A stretch of DNA of 64,000 nucleotides from an uncultured Porphyromonadaceae bacterium (lineage in GTDB: Bacteria > Bacteroidota > Bacteroidia > Bacteroidales > Muribaculaceae), in the NCBI GenBank assembly GCA_948467675.1, contig CAOKFI010000002.1, forward strand, positions 1 to 64,000. The letters run 5' to 3'. Below the pieces are notes generated by a model that worked only from the letters and a program-made list of their open reading frames with translations, searched no databases and was not told where the DNA came from. Position numbers and translations under genes: made by a program. This document shows, piece after piece, positions 15,420 to 24,266 of the stretch. The stretch's first letter is position 1. The number at the start of each line of letters is the position of its first letter.

Positions 15420-17303
15420 TTATTCCTTGACGCAGCGTACAGATGCGAATGCTTCCATCTGGAGCCTTTGTTCGACTATGGTCGTGGACTCATTGCCCTC
15501 GAACGGGAACCAGTAGGCGAGTGCGTATCCGCCGGGACACCCCTGGTTGCTGTTGGTCCATAGTACCGCGCGCTTGCCGAATGCCGGGTTGTTGCTGGTG
15601 CTTTTGTCGCCTTTTCCGCCGGCGAGCGGTATTATCAGATAGCGTCCGGTGTCTTCCGATGTGAATTTCACGTATATCTGCGATCCTTTCACACCGGTAG
15701 GTGTGCTCAGGGTGCCTTCGGCCGTATGCAGGGTGGCTGTGATCCTTTCGCCGTTGCCTGCCACGTAGCTTCCGGGAATGGTCTGGCCTTTAGGGAATAT
15801 CGACTCCAGTTCGGCACGTGTGGGAAGGCGGTATCCTTCCGGACACGGCATGTGGGTTTCGGATTGCCACGGTATATCCTGCTTCTGGCCGCCCAGATTG
15901 TTGGACGGGTTGTATCCGACCCACGGAGTGTACATATACTTTCTGCCGAACTGGAACAGACCGCCTACGGTATTGATCCAGTTGTACCGGTACATGTCTT
16001 CGACCGAAGCTCCGTCGAGCGGATATATCTGGTCTTCGAGATCGCTGCTGCGCGCGTTGAAGGCCATCCATACACTTCCGCCGATCTCCACCGTCTCGAT
16101 CTGATTGTGGCTTGGGGCCACTCTGATCTCCACGAAATCGTAACTGTCCGACATGAGCGCGTTGCGCAGATGTATGAATATAGAGTAACCCAGACGGCCG
16201 TTGGTCTGAGCCGGCACAGATACGTCAAAGGCCGAAACAATGCCTTCCGGAGCGTCGGAAACGGACATATCGCTGATTGTTACCCCGTCCGACAGCCCTT
16301 CGACGGATGTTATGTCGATTCGGGTATCGGCCACGAACGCGAGCCGGAGCCCGGCGACCCCTTCGGCCGGGACACTGACTGTGTTGCTGGAGAAGTCGAC
16401 CGATGTGGTTTGTGGTATGGTCGAATGCGCTGCGCTTATAGTGATGCTGCTGTCGGTATCAGGCTTGCCGGTTACGGTCGAGCCCTCCTCCCAGTCTTTT
16501 ACCTCGAAACTGCCTTCGACGGTGGCTCCGGCATTCAGAATCTCGATCTCATAGATCTTGTTGCGCTTGACTGAGGGGATCTGTACCTGAAGCCGCACAG
16601 GTATGCCGTCGTAAGAGCCGCGTACGCTTACATCGACAGCTTTTGCACTCTCGAAGATATAGAACACGGCTTCTTCCTTGCCGTTGAATGCCGACTGAAA
16701 CCGCTTGGTGTAGCTGACGGTGTTGTCTGAAACCGGTTCGTTCTCGATGAATGCATAGGTTTCGGCAGGTGCGTTTTGAACAATCATCTCCTCGATCTGT
16801 ATCTTGGGATCGGAAATGGTGCTGAGGTCGATACGGGCAACACCGTGTTTCATCGATATGCTCGTTTCGGAGTTCCCGCTTAACGAACTGACTGCCGTTG
16901 TGGCCGACATGAAATACGGTGCCGAATCTTGGCCGCTTGCGATTACCGATTTTCTGAAAACGGATTCGTCGGCCGTCTGGTCCTGTGACTGCAGCGTGGT
17001 GTTTGCGATGCAATACAGATTTGTGGATCCTACAATTGATATCTCGGTTTTTCCGTCCTGGCCGGGGCGGTGTGTCTGCTGTTTGTACAGTTGGCCGTCG
17101 CTGAACTGATAGATGGTCACTTCATCGATTTTTTCTTCAGCCGCGGGTGCGTCGGCAAACGATATTCCCTTTATTGCCAGAGTGTGTCTGATCGGTTGGT
17201 TGTCGGTCGTGCCATCCGGCGCATCTTCACTGCATGCAGTGTGAAAACATAGGATTGTCCCTAAAACGGCAGACCACAGTGAGTAAGTTTGACGATGATT
17301 CAT
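15420..17303 (-). CDS. FimB/Mfa2-like surface lipoprotein with C-terminal FISUMP-like domain
   Basis: The ATG at 17303 gives MNHRQTYSLWSAVLGTILCFHTAC, a lipoprotein signal; longer readings begin inside the promoter. The protein has 627 residues. The first half has the fimbrial-anchor character (DEVTIYQFSDGQLYKQQ, KHGVARIDLSTI). Residues from about 440 form a separate domain with MAFNARSSD, YNWINTVGG and MPCPEGYRLPTRAELESIF, ending in FASVRCVKE. This pattern is like the lectin-related FISUMP domains of Bacteroidetes surface proteins. It is probably an accessory subunit or tip protein. It heads a two-gene operon with the metzincin-bearing lipoprotein; no pilin gene is nearby. Confidence 0.75.
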   Translation of the reverse strand: MNHRQTYSLWSAVLGTILCFHTACSEDAPDGTTDNQPIRHTLAIKGISFADAPAAEEKIDEVTIYQFSDGQLYKQQTHRPGQDGKTEISIVGSTNLYCIANTTLQSQDQTADESVFRKSVIASGQDSAPYFMSATTAVSSLSGNSETSISMKHGVARIDLSTISDPKIQIEEMIVQNAPAETYAFIENEPVSDNTVSYTKRFQSAFNGKEEAVFYIFESAKAVDVSVRGSYDGIPVRLQVQIPSVKRNKIYEIEILNAGATVEGSFEVKDWEEGSTVTGKPDTDSSITISAAHSTIPQTTSVDFSSNTVSVPAEGVAGLRLAFVADTRIDITSVEGLSDGVTISDMSVSDAPEGIVSAFDVSVPAQTNGRLGYSIFIHLRNALMSDSYDFVEIRVAPSHNQIETVEIGGSVWMAFNARSSDLEDQIYPLDGASVEDMYRYNWINTVGGLFQFGRKYMYTPWVGYNPSNNLGGQKQDIPWQSETHMPCPEGYRLPTRAELESIFPKGQTIPGSYVAGNGERITATLHTAEGTLSTPTGVKGSQIYVKFTSEDTGRYLIIPLAGGKGDKSTSNNPAFGKRAVLWTNSNQGCPGGYALAYWFPFEGNESTTIVEQRLQMEAFASVRCVKE

Positions 17304-17353
17304 ACTTGCTGTTTGTTTTTGAATAATAGAGTAAGTCCCCAAAAAATAGCGCG

Positions 17354-17384
17354 CAAAGATATACACATCATTCCGATTGTGCAA
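17354..17384 (-). promoter_or_regulatory. Promoter of the FimB/Mfa2-like lipoprotein operon
   Basis: On the minus strand TTG (17382-17384), 20 bases and TATCTTTG (17354-17361) match the consensus, 51 bases before the ATG at 17303. Confidence 0.7.
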
Positions 17385-17456
17385 TACGGAATTGTGTGTT
17401 AACATTTACTGATCTATTTTGTGTACATTTGTCTCGGAAATCAAAGATTATATGCA

Positions 17457-18083
17457 ATGATAAGAAATCTGCTGTTTGACTTGGGCGGGGTGCTGATGGA
17501 TCTGGACCGCAGCCGTTGTGTGAGGGCTTTCGACGCCATGGGTATGGCCGATGCCGACAGTTTTTTCGGCCTGTACAAGCAGACGGGGCCGTTCATGAGT
17601 CTGGAAGAGGGCTCGATAGATCCGGTGACATTCCGGCGGCAGTTGCGTGAACTGTTGCCCGGAGGCGGCGCCGGTGTGAGCGACCTGGCTATCGACGAGG
17701 CTCTGTTCAAGTTTCTGATAGGCATACCGCCGCATCGCCTGGAGGCGTTGCGTGAGGCTCGTCTGCGCGGTTATAAGATATATATGCTGTCGAATACCAA
17801 TCCGATCATGTGGCATGGATTCATAGCCGATGAGTTTCCCCGCAGCGGAGGTCATCCCATGGACTGGTATTTCGATGGAACGGTGACTTCATTCGAGGCC
17901 GGAGTGTGCAAGCCTGATGCGAAGATATTCGGCTATGCGTGCAGCAAACTCTGCATAAAGCCGGAGGAGACTCTGTTTTTCGACGATTCGGCGGCCAACT
18001 GCGCGGCTGCCGCAGCTCTCGGATTCGCTACGGCTGTAGTGTCGCCTGGTACCGATGTGGTGACTCTGTTGCCTGAGGACTAA
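17457..18083 (+). CDS. HAD-superfamily hydrolase (subfamily IA)
   Basis: The ATG at 17457 gives MIRNLLFDLGGVLMDLD with nucleophile Asp8 in the DxGGV motif. LSNTN (motif II), a Lys in CKPDAKIF (motif III) and FFDDSAAN (motif IV) follow over 208 residues. This is the layout of YihX-type HAD phosphatases with a helical cap. They act on small phosphorylated sugars or nucleotides; the substrate cannot be told. A TACATTTG box at 17424-17431 could be the -7 element. The gene overlaps the convergent alcohol dehydrogenase gene by four bases. Confidence 0.9.
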   Translation: MIRNLLFDLGGVLMDLDRSRCVRAFDAMGMADADSFFGLYKQTGPFMSLEEGSIDPVTFRRQLRELLPGGGAGVSDLAIDEALFKFLIGIPPHRLEALREARLRGYKIYMLSNTNPIMWHGFIADEFPRSGGHPMDWYFDGTVTSFEAGVCKPDAKIFGYACSKLCIKPEETLFFDDSAANCAAAAALGFATAVVSPGTDVVTLLPED

Positions 18084-19255
18084 CCTTGGCAACAGAGCTG
18101 GTATATCTGCCGGGTGGCTTCTGAATCGAGCCTGTAGTATGTGCCTATCACGTCGCCTTTGTTTTCGTGCAGTTTTCTGACGAGCAGATCTATGTCGGGG
18201 TCGGCTATGCCGAGTTCGGACATAGTGAGAGGCAGTCCGAGCGACCGGAAGAGTGCGCGCATGCGCCGTATGCCTTCAAGTGCGGCTGCGGTGTCGTCGG
18301 TATCGGTCACCGCGAATACCCGGCGGGCGAGCTGTGCCGGCCTGGCCGGTTTGTGACTGGCCATGAATGTGAGCCATGCGGGGAATACTACAGCCAGTCC
18401 GGCGCCGTGGGCTACAGAGTAGACGGCGCTGATCTCATGCTCCATGAAATGCGACACCCAGTCCTCGGCGCGTCCTGTGCCGCAGATACCGTTGTGGGCT
18501 ATGGTGCCGCTCCACATTATGTTGGCGCGGGCTTCGTAGTTGAACGGGTCGGCCATGACTTTTGGCGCTTCTTCGACTATGGCCATCAGTGCGCCTTCGC
18601 ATAGACGGTCGGTGATCCCGACCTGGGCAGTGCTTGTGAAGTAGCGTTCCATGATGTGGGCCATCATGTCGGCGATGCCGCATGCGGTATGATAGGGTGG
18701 CAGCGTCATGGTCAGTTCGGGGTTCATCAGAGCGAATCGGGGGCGAAGTGCGCTTTCGGTACGAAGACTTATTTTGTGAAGTCCTTCGGTCTTGGTTATC
18801 ACGGAGTTGCCTGATCCTTCGCTTCCGGCAGCGGCTATTGTCAGCACTACTCCTACGGGGAGTGCACGCTCCACGATACTTTTTCCGGCATAGAAATCCC
18901 AGAAGTCACCGTCGTAGAGGGCGCCTGCGGCTATGGCTTTGGCCGTGTCTATGGCCGATCCTCCGCCTACGCCGAGTATGCCGTCGATTCCGAGGGCGCG
19001 GCACAGCTCTATGCCTTCATATACTTTGGTGTCGGTCGGATTGGGCTGCACCCCTCCGAGTTCGGAGTATGCTATGCCTGCCTGACCGAGCGATTCCTTG
19101 ACGCGGGCAAGCAATCCGCTGCGGACTACAGATCCGCCTCCGTAGACTATCAGGACGTTGGATGCTCCCATCCATGCTGTCATTTCGCCGGTACGGCTTT
19201 CGGCTTCTTTGCCGAATATGTATTTTGTAGGGCTGTAATATGTGAAATTATCCAT
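18080..19255 (-). CDS. Iron-containing alcohol dehydrogenase (butanol dehydrogenase/YqhD type)
   Basis: The 391-residue protein opens with FTYYSPTKYIFGKEAE and has the NAD(P)-binding VGGGSAIDTAKAIA. It also has the metal-binding region around HTACGIADMMAHIMERYF and HGAGLAVVFPAWL. Members reduce aldehydes to alcohols with NAD(P)H in the cytoplasm and serve redox balance or detoxification. Length and motif order are normal for the BDH group. It overlaps the end of the HAD gene tail to tail; the next gene on its strand lies 67 bases upstream of nothing recognisable, so it is probably a single-gene unit. Confidence 0.92.
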   Translation of the reverse strand: MDNFTYYSPTKYIFGKEAESRTGEMTAWMGASNVLIVYGGGSVVRSGLLARVKESLGQAGIAYSELGGVQPNPTDTKVYEGIELCRALGIDGILGVGGGSAIDTAKAIAAGALYDGDFWDFYAGKSIVERALPVGVVLTIAAAGSEGSGNSVITKTEGLHKISLRTESALRPRFALMNPELTMTLPPYHTACGIADMMAHIMERYFTSTAQVGITDRLCEGALMAIVEEAPKVMADPFNYEARANIMWSGTIAHNGICGTGRAEDWVSHFMEHEISAVYSVAHGAGLAVVFPAWLTFMASHKPARPAQLARRVFAVTDTDDTAAALEGIRRMRALFRSLGLPLTMSELGIADPDIDLLVRKLHENKGDVIGTYYRLDSEATRQIYQLCCQG

Positions 19256-19322
19256 GACGGTATGATTATGACATAGTGAAGATACGCAATATGTGCGTGT
19301 ATGCAGGCCGGAATGCAGGATA

Positions 19323-19847
19323 TCAGTCTTGGCGGCGCGCTGTGACGGTGCGGTAGAGGTTGCCTACGGCGTCGTCGAGGAGGTCGAGGACGAGTTCGAA
19401 CCCTTCCGATCCTTCATAGTATGGGTCGGGAATATGGTCGTAGCGGGCACTGCTGTCGAGAAATGCCGCCATTGGAAGTATCTTTCCGGCAGCTTCCGTA
19501 GTCGGCGCCATATTGTGAAGGTTGCGCATGTTGGAATGATCCATCGGGATGATCAGATCGAAGTGGTCGAAGTCCGATTCGCGCACTTGACGGCAACGGT
19601 GGTTGAGTTCTATGCCGCGGTTGCGGGCATGCAGGCGCATGCGCCGGTCGGGCAGGTCGCCTATGTGCCAGTCGCCGGTACCGGCGGAGTCGATTTCCCA
19701 CTGGGCTTCTGTGCCGTGCTGCTGCACGATGGCCCGCAGCACTCCTTCGGCAGCCGGAGAACGGCATATATTGCCCAGACACACGAAAAGTATCCTTACT
19801 GGGCGTACGTCACATGGAGGTAACAGCGGCAGGTCTATATGTTGCAT
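19323..19847 (-). CDS. Low-molecular-weight protein-tyrosine-phosphatase
   Basis: VCLGNICRSP gives the C(x)5R(S) loop with Cys23 and Arg29, and the general acid loop DPYYEG lies at about residue 141. This is the standard LMW-PTP fold in 174 residues. The first 16 residues (MQHIDLPLLPPCDVRP) precede the fold and may mark a downstream start. Family members dephosphorylate tyrosine kinases of polysaccharide export and other proteins. It follows lpxB by seven bases on the same strand, so it is probably co-transcribed with glgB-lpxB. Confidence 0.92.
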   Translation of the reverse strand: MQHIDLPLLPPCDVRPVRILFVCLGNICRSPAAEGVLRAIVQQHGTEAQWEIDSAGTGDWHIGDLPDRRMRLHARNRGIELNHRCRQVRESDFDHFDLIIPMDHSNMRNLHNMAPTTEAAGKILPMAAFLDSSARYDHIPDPYYEGSEGFELVLDLLDDAVGNLYRTVTARRQD

Positions 19848-19854
19848 AAATGTG

Positions 19855-20982
19855 TCAGTTGAGGTTCAGATCGTTGGTTATGATACGTGCGGCATTGTCG
19901 GCGGCGTTGTCTGTTCCGAGGCGTTCGCGCATCGTCATGTATCCCTGCTGCTGGGCATCGCGTCCGGGGTGTCCAGGCAGGAGTGTCATCAGCTTTTCGA
20001 GCACTTTTACAGGTGTGCATTCGTGAAGCAGCATCTCAGGTACGATCGTGGTGCCGGCTATCAGGTTAGGCAGCGACACATGCTCGACTTTGAGCAGCCG
20101 GCGCATCAGTTCGTATGATATGCGGGAACCGTTGGCACGGTAACATACTACCTGGGGGGTTCCGGTAAGGGCGCATTCCAGAGTGGCGGTCCCGGACGTG
20201 ACGAGTGCGGCTGTGGCGTATGCCATGATTGCTGTGGCGCTGTCATAGATTACCGGAGTGTCCGTAAGAGACCGGTACAGATCGTGGTCTATGCCCGGGG
20301 CTCCGGCTATTACCGTATGATATTTCGATGCCAGCGGACGAGTGGCCTCGAGCATGACTGGAAGATTGTTGCGGATCTCGCTGCGGCGGCTGCCCGGAAC
20401 CAGTGCTATGAATGGTTTGCTGCCGAGCATATTGGCGCTGCGGAAATCGGCTTCAGGCATCATCGATGCCATACGCGAGCCGATCTCTTCGACCGACGGA
20501 TTGCCTACGTAGTTGACTGTCATTCCGTGCCGCTTGTAAAACGGCACTTCAAACGGCAGAATCGACAGCACCCTGCGCGTATATTGCCGTATGTCGTTTA
20601 CGCGGTATTCTTTCCACGCCCAGACTTTGGGAGAGATGTAGTAATATACCGGAATGCCGAGTCTGTAGGCTCTGGCGGCGAGCCGGAGGTTGAATGAAGG
20701 ATAATCGACCAGTATCACGGCATCGGGACGCACCCTCTCCATGACACGTGTTGCAAGTTTCAGGTTGGACATTACGTCGGGCAGATGCCTCAGAACCTCG
20801 CTGAAACCCATATAGGCCATCTGACTATAGTGGATGACCGGTTGCGTACCGGCCTCGGCGGCCATGAGATCGCCTCCGAGAAAACAGAAGCGCGCATCGA
20901 TATCGGCCTCGCGCAACTTGCGTATCAGTTGCGAGGCATGAAGGTCGCCTGACGCCTCTCCGGCTGATATGAAATAGAGCAC
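19855..20982 (-). CDS. lpxB: Lipid-A-disaccharide synthase
   Basis: The 375-residue protein begins MLYFISAGEASGDLHAS, the family hallmark. It also has YYISPKVWAWKEYRV, LPFEVPFYKRHG, LVPGSRRSEIRNNLP and GTATLECALTGTPQVVCYR. It joins UDP-2,3-diacylglucosamine and lipid X to make the lipid A disaccharide at the inner membrane. The length is normal. It lies six bases behind glgB, an unusual neighbour, and upstream of a tyrosine phosphatase. Confidence 0.97.
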   Translation of the reverse strand: MLYFISAGEASGDLHASQLIRKLREADIDARFCFLGGDLMAAEAGTQPVIHYSQMAYMGFSEVLRHLPDVMSNLKLATRVMERVRPDAVILVDYPSFNLRLAARAYRLGIPVYYYISPKVWAWKEYRVNDIRQYTRRVLSILPFEVPFYKRHGMTVNYVGNPSVEEIGSRMASMMPEADFRSANMLGSKPFIALVPGSRRSEIRNNLPVMLEATRPLASKYHTVIAGAPGIDHDLYRSLTDTPVIYDSATAIMAYATAALVTSGTATLECALTGTPQVVCYRANGSRISYELMRRLLKVEHVSLPNLIAGTTIVPEMLLHECTPVKVLEKLMTLLPGHPGRDAQQQGYMTMRERLGTDNAADNAARIITNDLNLN

Positions 20983-20988
20983 AGACAG

Positions 20989-23082
20989 TTATTTTTTTGT
21001 CGTTTTTTTAGTGGCAGTCTTGGCTGCGGTCTTTTTGGCCGGGGCTTTTAGGGCTCTCTTTGGTCTGGCGGCCGGCGATTTGATACGGCGCAGCACCATG
21101 GCTGTACGCGACGGAATGTAGAGTTTCAGCCACTCTACGTCGTCGTATAGAGGATCATGTATGGTAAGGTGATTGATCTCCTCGTCGATGTTGCCGTTGC
21201 CTCCGAATGCCGGGTTGTCGGTCGACAGTACCGTGGAGTATTCTCCGGCCGGCGCGAGAATACCGTATCCGGTAAACGACTTGTCGGGATGGAAGTTGAA
21301 CACGAATACCAGATCTCCACGCATGAATGCCAGCACCTGGTCATCGTCTTTGTCCCATAGCTTGCGTATAGGGAGAGCCTGAAAGTCGAATGTATCGCCG
21401 ACGAGGTGTACCATGGCATTGTCGAAGTCGTTGAGCCAGCAGTATTTAAGCTCCTTCCGATCCACCAGGTCCCACTGGCGGCGTGCATATTTGTAACTCC
21501 AGCCGTTGCCTTCCCTCGGGAAGTCGATCCATTCGGGATGGCCGAATTCATTGCCCATGAAGTTCAGATAACCGCCATTGATGGTCGACAGAGTCACAAG
21601 GCGTACCATCTTGTGGAGCGCTATTCCGCGGGCCACAGCCATATTGTCGTCATCTTTCATCATGTGCCAGTACATCTGGTCGTCGATGAGGCGGAATATT
21701 ACGGTCTTGTCGCCCACGAGTGCCTGATCGTGACTTTCGACATACGATATTGTCTTTTCATCGGCGCGCCTGTTGGTCAGTTCCCAGTAGATGGATCCCG
21801 GTTTCCAGTCTTCGTCTTTCTTCTCCTTGAGAAGTTTGATCCAGTAGTCGGGTATGCCCATGGCCATCCGGTAGTCGAAACCCATGCCGCCGTCCGTTAT
21901 CCGTGCGGCGAGTCCCGGCATGCCGCTCATCTCCTCGGCTATGGTTATGGCCTTGGGGTTTAACTCATGTATGAGTTTGTTGGCCAGGGTCAGATATGTG
22001 ATGGCGTTTGTGTCCTGATGTCCGTTGTAATAGTCGTCGTATGCGCCGAACGATTCTCCGAGGCCATGGCTGTAGTAAAGCATGGATGTCACACCGTCGA
22101 AACGGAAGCCGTCGAAGCGGTATTCCTCCATCCAGTACTTGCAGTTGGACAGGAGGAAGTGCAGAACCTCGTCTTTGCCGTAGTCGAAACAGAGCGAGTC
22201 CCATGCCGGATGCTCTCGGCGGCTGTCGCCGTAGAAGTACTGGTCATAGCTGCCATCGAGGCGTCCGAGTCCTTCCACTTCGTTTTTCACGGCGTGGGAG
22301 TGGACTATGTCCATGATCACCGCGATGCCTGCTTTGTGGGCTGCATCGATGAGCGATTTGAGGTCTTCGGGGGTGCCGAAGCGGCTGGATGCGGCGAAGA
22401 AGCTCGACACGTGGTATCCGAAAGATCCGTAGTACGGGTGTTCCTGTATGGCCATGATCTGTATGGCGGTATATCCGTCGGCCACGATGCGCGGCAGCAC
22501 TTTGTCGCGGAATTCCGTGTATGAGCCTATGCCTTCGCGTTCCTGCGCCATCCCTATGTGGCACTCGTATATGAGCAGAGGGCGCGTATCGGGTGTGAAC
22601 CTGTTTACTTTCCACCGATACGGCCGGTCGGGCGACCATACCTGCGCCGAGAAGATATGGGAGTCGGGATCCTGCACCACGCGGTTGGCGTATGCCGGTA
22701 TGCGTTCGCCGTTGCCGCCGGGCCAGTGCACGATCATCTTGTACAGGTCGCCGTGGTGTATCTCATCGGCTTTGAGACAGATTTCCCAGACACCGTTACC
22801 GATGGGGCTCAACTGATATCTGAGGGTCTCTTTCCAGTTTGAAAAGTCGCCGACGAGCGTTATGCCTGTGGCATTCGGCGCCCATTCGCGGAATACCCAT
22901 CCGTCATCCGTACGATGCATCCCGAAATAGTTGTGGGCATTGGCAAACGCACTGAGAGATCCGGCTTCCGAAGTCAGTTCGGCTTCTTTGCGCAAAGCAT
23001 CCTGATGACGTCCTTCTATTGCGGGAGCGAACGGCTCGAGCCACGGGTCGTTTTTGATGATCGCAAGGGTGGGTTCTTCCAT
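20989..23082 (-). CDS. glgB: 1,4-alpha-glucan branching enzyme with a lysine/alanine-rich tail
   Basis: It has a carbohydrate-binding N-domain (FREWAPNATGITLVGDFSNW). The GH13 barrel contains the nucleophile region FDGFRFDGVTSM, the acid AEEMSG and YVESHDQALVG; a beta-domain follows. The enzyme makes alpha-1,6 branches in glycogen. The 697 residues match the eukaryote-like branching enzymes of Bacteroidetes. Oddly, the last about 29 residues are an added basic tail rich in Lys, Ala and Thr (such as KKTAAKTATKKTTKK), resembling histone H1-like tails; it is not needed for the fold. A promoter lies at 23115-23146. Confidence 0.95.
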   Translation of the reverse strand: MEEPTLAIIKNDPWLEPFAPAIEGRHQDALRKEAELTSEAGSLSAFANAHNYFGMHRTDDGWVFREWAPNATGITLVGDFSNWKETLRYQLSPIGNGVWEICLKADEIHHGDLYKMIVHWPGGNGERIPAYANRVVQDPDSHIFSAQVWSPDRPYRWKVNRFTPDTRPLLIYECHIGMAQEREGIGSYTEFRDKVLPRIVADGYTAIQIMAIQEHPYYGSFGYHVSSFFAASSRFGTPEDLKSLIDAAHKAGIAVIMDIVHSHAVKNEVEGLGRLDGSYDQYFYGDSRREHPAWDSLCFDYGKDEVLHFLLSNCKYWMEEYRFDGFRFDGVTSMLYYSHGLGESFGAYDDYYNGHQDTNAITYLTLANKLIHELNPKAITIAEEMSGMPGLAARITDGGMGFDYRMAMGIPDYWIKLLKEKKDEDWKPGSIYWELTNRRADEKTISYVESHDQALVGDKTVIFRLIDDQMYWHMMKDDDNMAVARGIALHKMVRLVTLSTINGGYLNFMGNEFGHPEWIDFPREGNGWSYKYARRQWDLVDRKELKYCWLNDFDNAMVHLVGDTFDFQALPIRKLWDKDDDQVLAFMRGDLVFVFNFHPDKSFTGYGILAPAGEYSTVLSTDNPAFGGNGNIDEEINHLTIHDPLYDDVEWLKLYIPSRTAMVLRRIKSPAARPKRALKAPAKKTAAKTATKKTTKK

Positions 23083-23114
23083 GATTGTAGTTTTTGGTTA
23101 TATACTCTATAACG

Positions 23115-23146
23115 CAAACATACGTAAAAAATCCGTGCCGTGCAAA
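23115..23146 (-). promoter_or_regulatory. Promoter of glgB-lpxB
   Basis: On the minus strand TTTG (23143-23146), 20 bases and TATGTTTG (23115-23122) fit the Bacteroidetes consensus, 33 bases before the glgB ATG. Confidence 0.65.
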
Positions 23147-23211
23147 AAAACAGTCGGGAGGAGCCGCCGGTTAGGCCGCGGATGCTGTCGGACGTCAGGG
23201 TCGACCGGCTG

Positions 23212-24228
23212 CTATTCGTTCTTGCTTGCTTTCCAGCGGGTGAAGTCGTGAGGGAAGTCTATGCGGTTGATGACGGAGCCGTCGGCCAGGCGTATCCATG
23301 AGTCGAATCCCCTTCGCCCTTGTGTCATTTCGATGACGCGGGCGCCGTTGCCGCCCGGAATGTCGCAGTATACGGTCTTGCCGCCGGTATAACGTCCGTA
23401 GGCAAACAATATGCCTTTCATGGCCACGGCGTAGTCGTTGATATGATCGTGGCCTATGAATGTAGCCATGACATCGCCGCAGCGCAGCATTTCAGCGAAC
23501 ATGCCCGAATTGACCGATGCTGAACATGCGCGCTCGCGCCGGGTGCCGTTTAATATGGCGTACTCGTCGGATGCGGCGGTATTGACCTCATTCAGGGGGA
23601 CGTGGAAAAAGGCCAGGGCCGGGAGCGGGGTGCCGCCGTTGGCTTCGGTATAGCGGTGGCTGCTGGTGCGGTACCAGTCGATCTGATCGGGTTGTATGCC
23701 GGCATATCCTTTGGCGGTCTCGATGGTGGAATAGCCGTTGCTGTCGATCACATAGAGCAGTGCCGCGGTGCTGTCGCTCTCGGCCGATAGCACCGGGAGG
23801 ATGCAGTTGGTCACTCCCGACAGTCCGGCAACGCTGTCCGTAAGATTTCCGGGGAGTGTAGAGAGTACCTCGAACAGCTCCTCACGGCTGGCATCGAACT
23901 CGTCGTCGTGGTTGCCCCATGTGACTGCGAACGGTATGCCGCGTTTCACGGTCGGTTCCACTGCCTTGAGCACGGCTTCGCGAGCCGGTGCGGCGTAAGC
24001 GAGATCGCCGGTATAGATCACAAGATCCGGTTTTTCGGCATCGAGCACAGCGCTCATACACGCTGCGGCTTCTTCCGATGCCGGATTGCCGGGTTGCCAG
24101 TGGATATCGGTGAACTGTACGATCTTGAATCTGCCGTCGTTGCCGAATCTGAGCGGAGCCTCCCCGGCTGTCATGCAGCCGAGGGACGCTACCGCGCAAA
24201 CGAATGGAAATACAATATTCCTAAACAT
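23212..24228 (-). CDS. Exported calcineurin-like metallophosphoesterase
   Basis: The signal peptide MFRNIVFPFVCAVASLGCMTAGEA is followed by the metallophosphoesterase motifs FTDIHW, VIYTGDLAY, TWGNHDDE, FFHVP and FIGHDHINDY. This is the purple acid phosphatase/calcineurin-like two-metal site, in 338 residues. A Cys in the signal (LGCMT) might be lipidated. The enzyme hydrolyses a phosphoester in the periplasm or at the surface. It is the last gene of the SusC/D-type locus, 38 bases behind the FAD oxidoreductase. It may remove phosphate from a glycan or its breakdown product; this is inference from position. Confidence 0.88.
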   Translation of the reverse strand: MFRNIVFPFVCAVASLGCMTAGEAPLRFGNDGRFKIVQFTDIHWQPGNPASEEAAACMSAVLDAEKPDLVIYTGDLAYAAPAREAVLKAVEPTVKRGIPFAVTWGNHDDEFDASREELFEVLSTLPGNLTDSVAGLSGVTNCILPVLSAESDSTAALLYVIDSNGYSTIETAKGYAGIQPDQIDWYRTSSHRYTEANGGTPLPALAFFHVPLNEVNTAASDEYAILNGTRRERACSASVNSGMFAEMLRCGDVMATFIGHDHINDYAVAMKGILFAYGRYTGGKTVYCDIPGGNGARVIEMTQGRRGFDSWIRLADGSVINRIDFPHDFTRWKASKNE

Positions 24229-24266
24229 GCTTGATTTTCTTTTTTCTACTGGCGGTTATGAGGACT

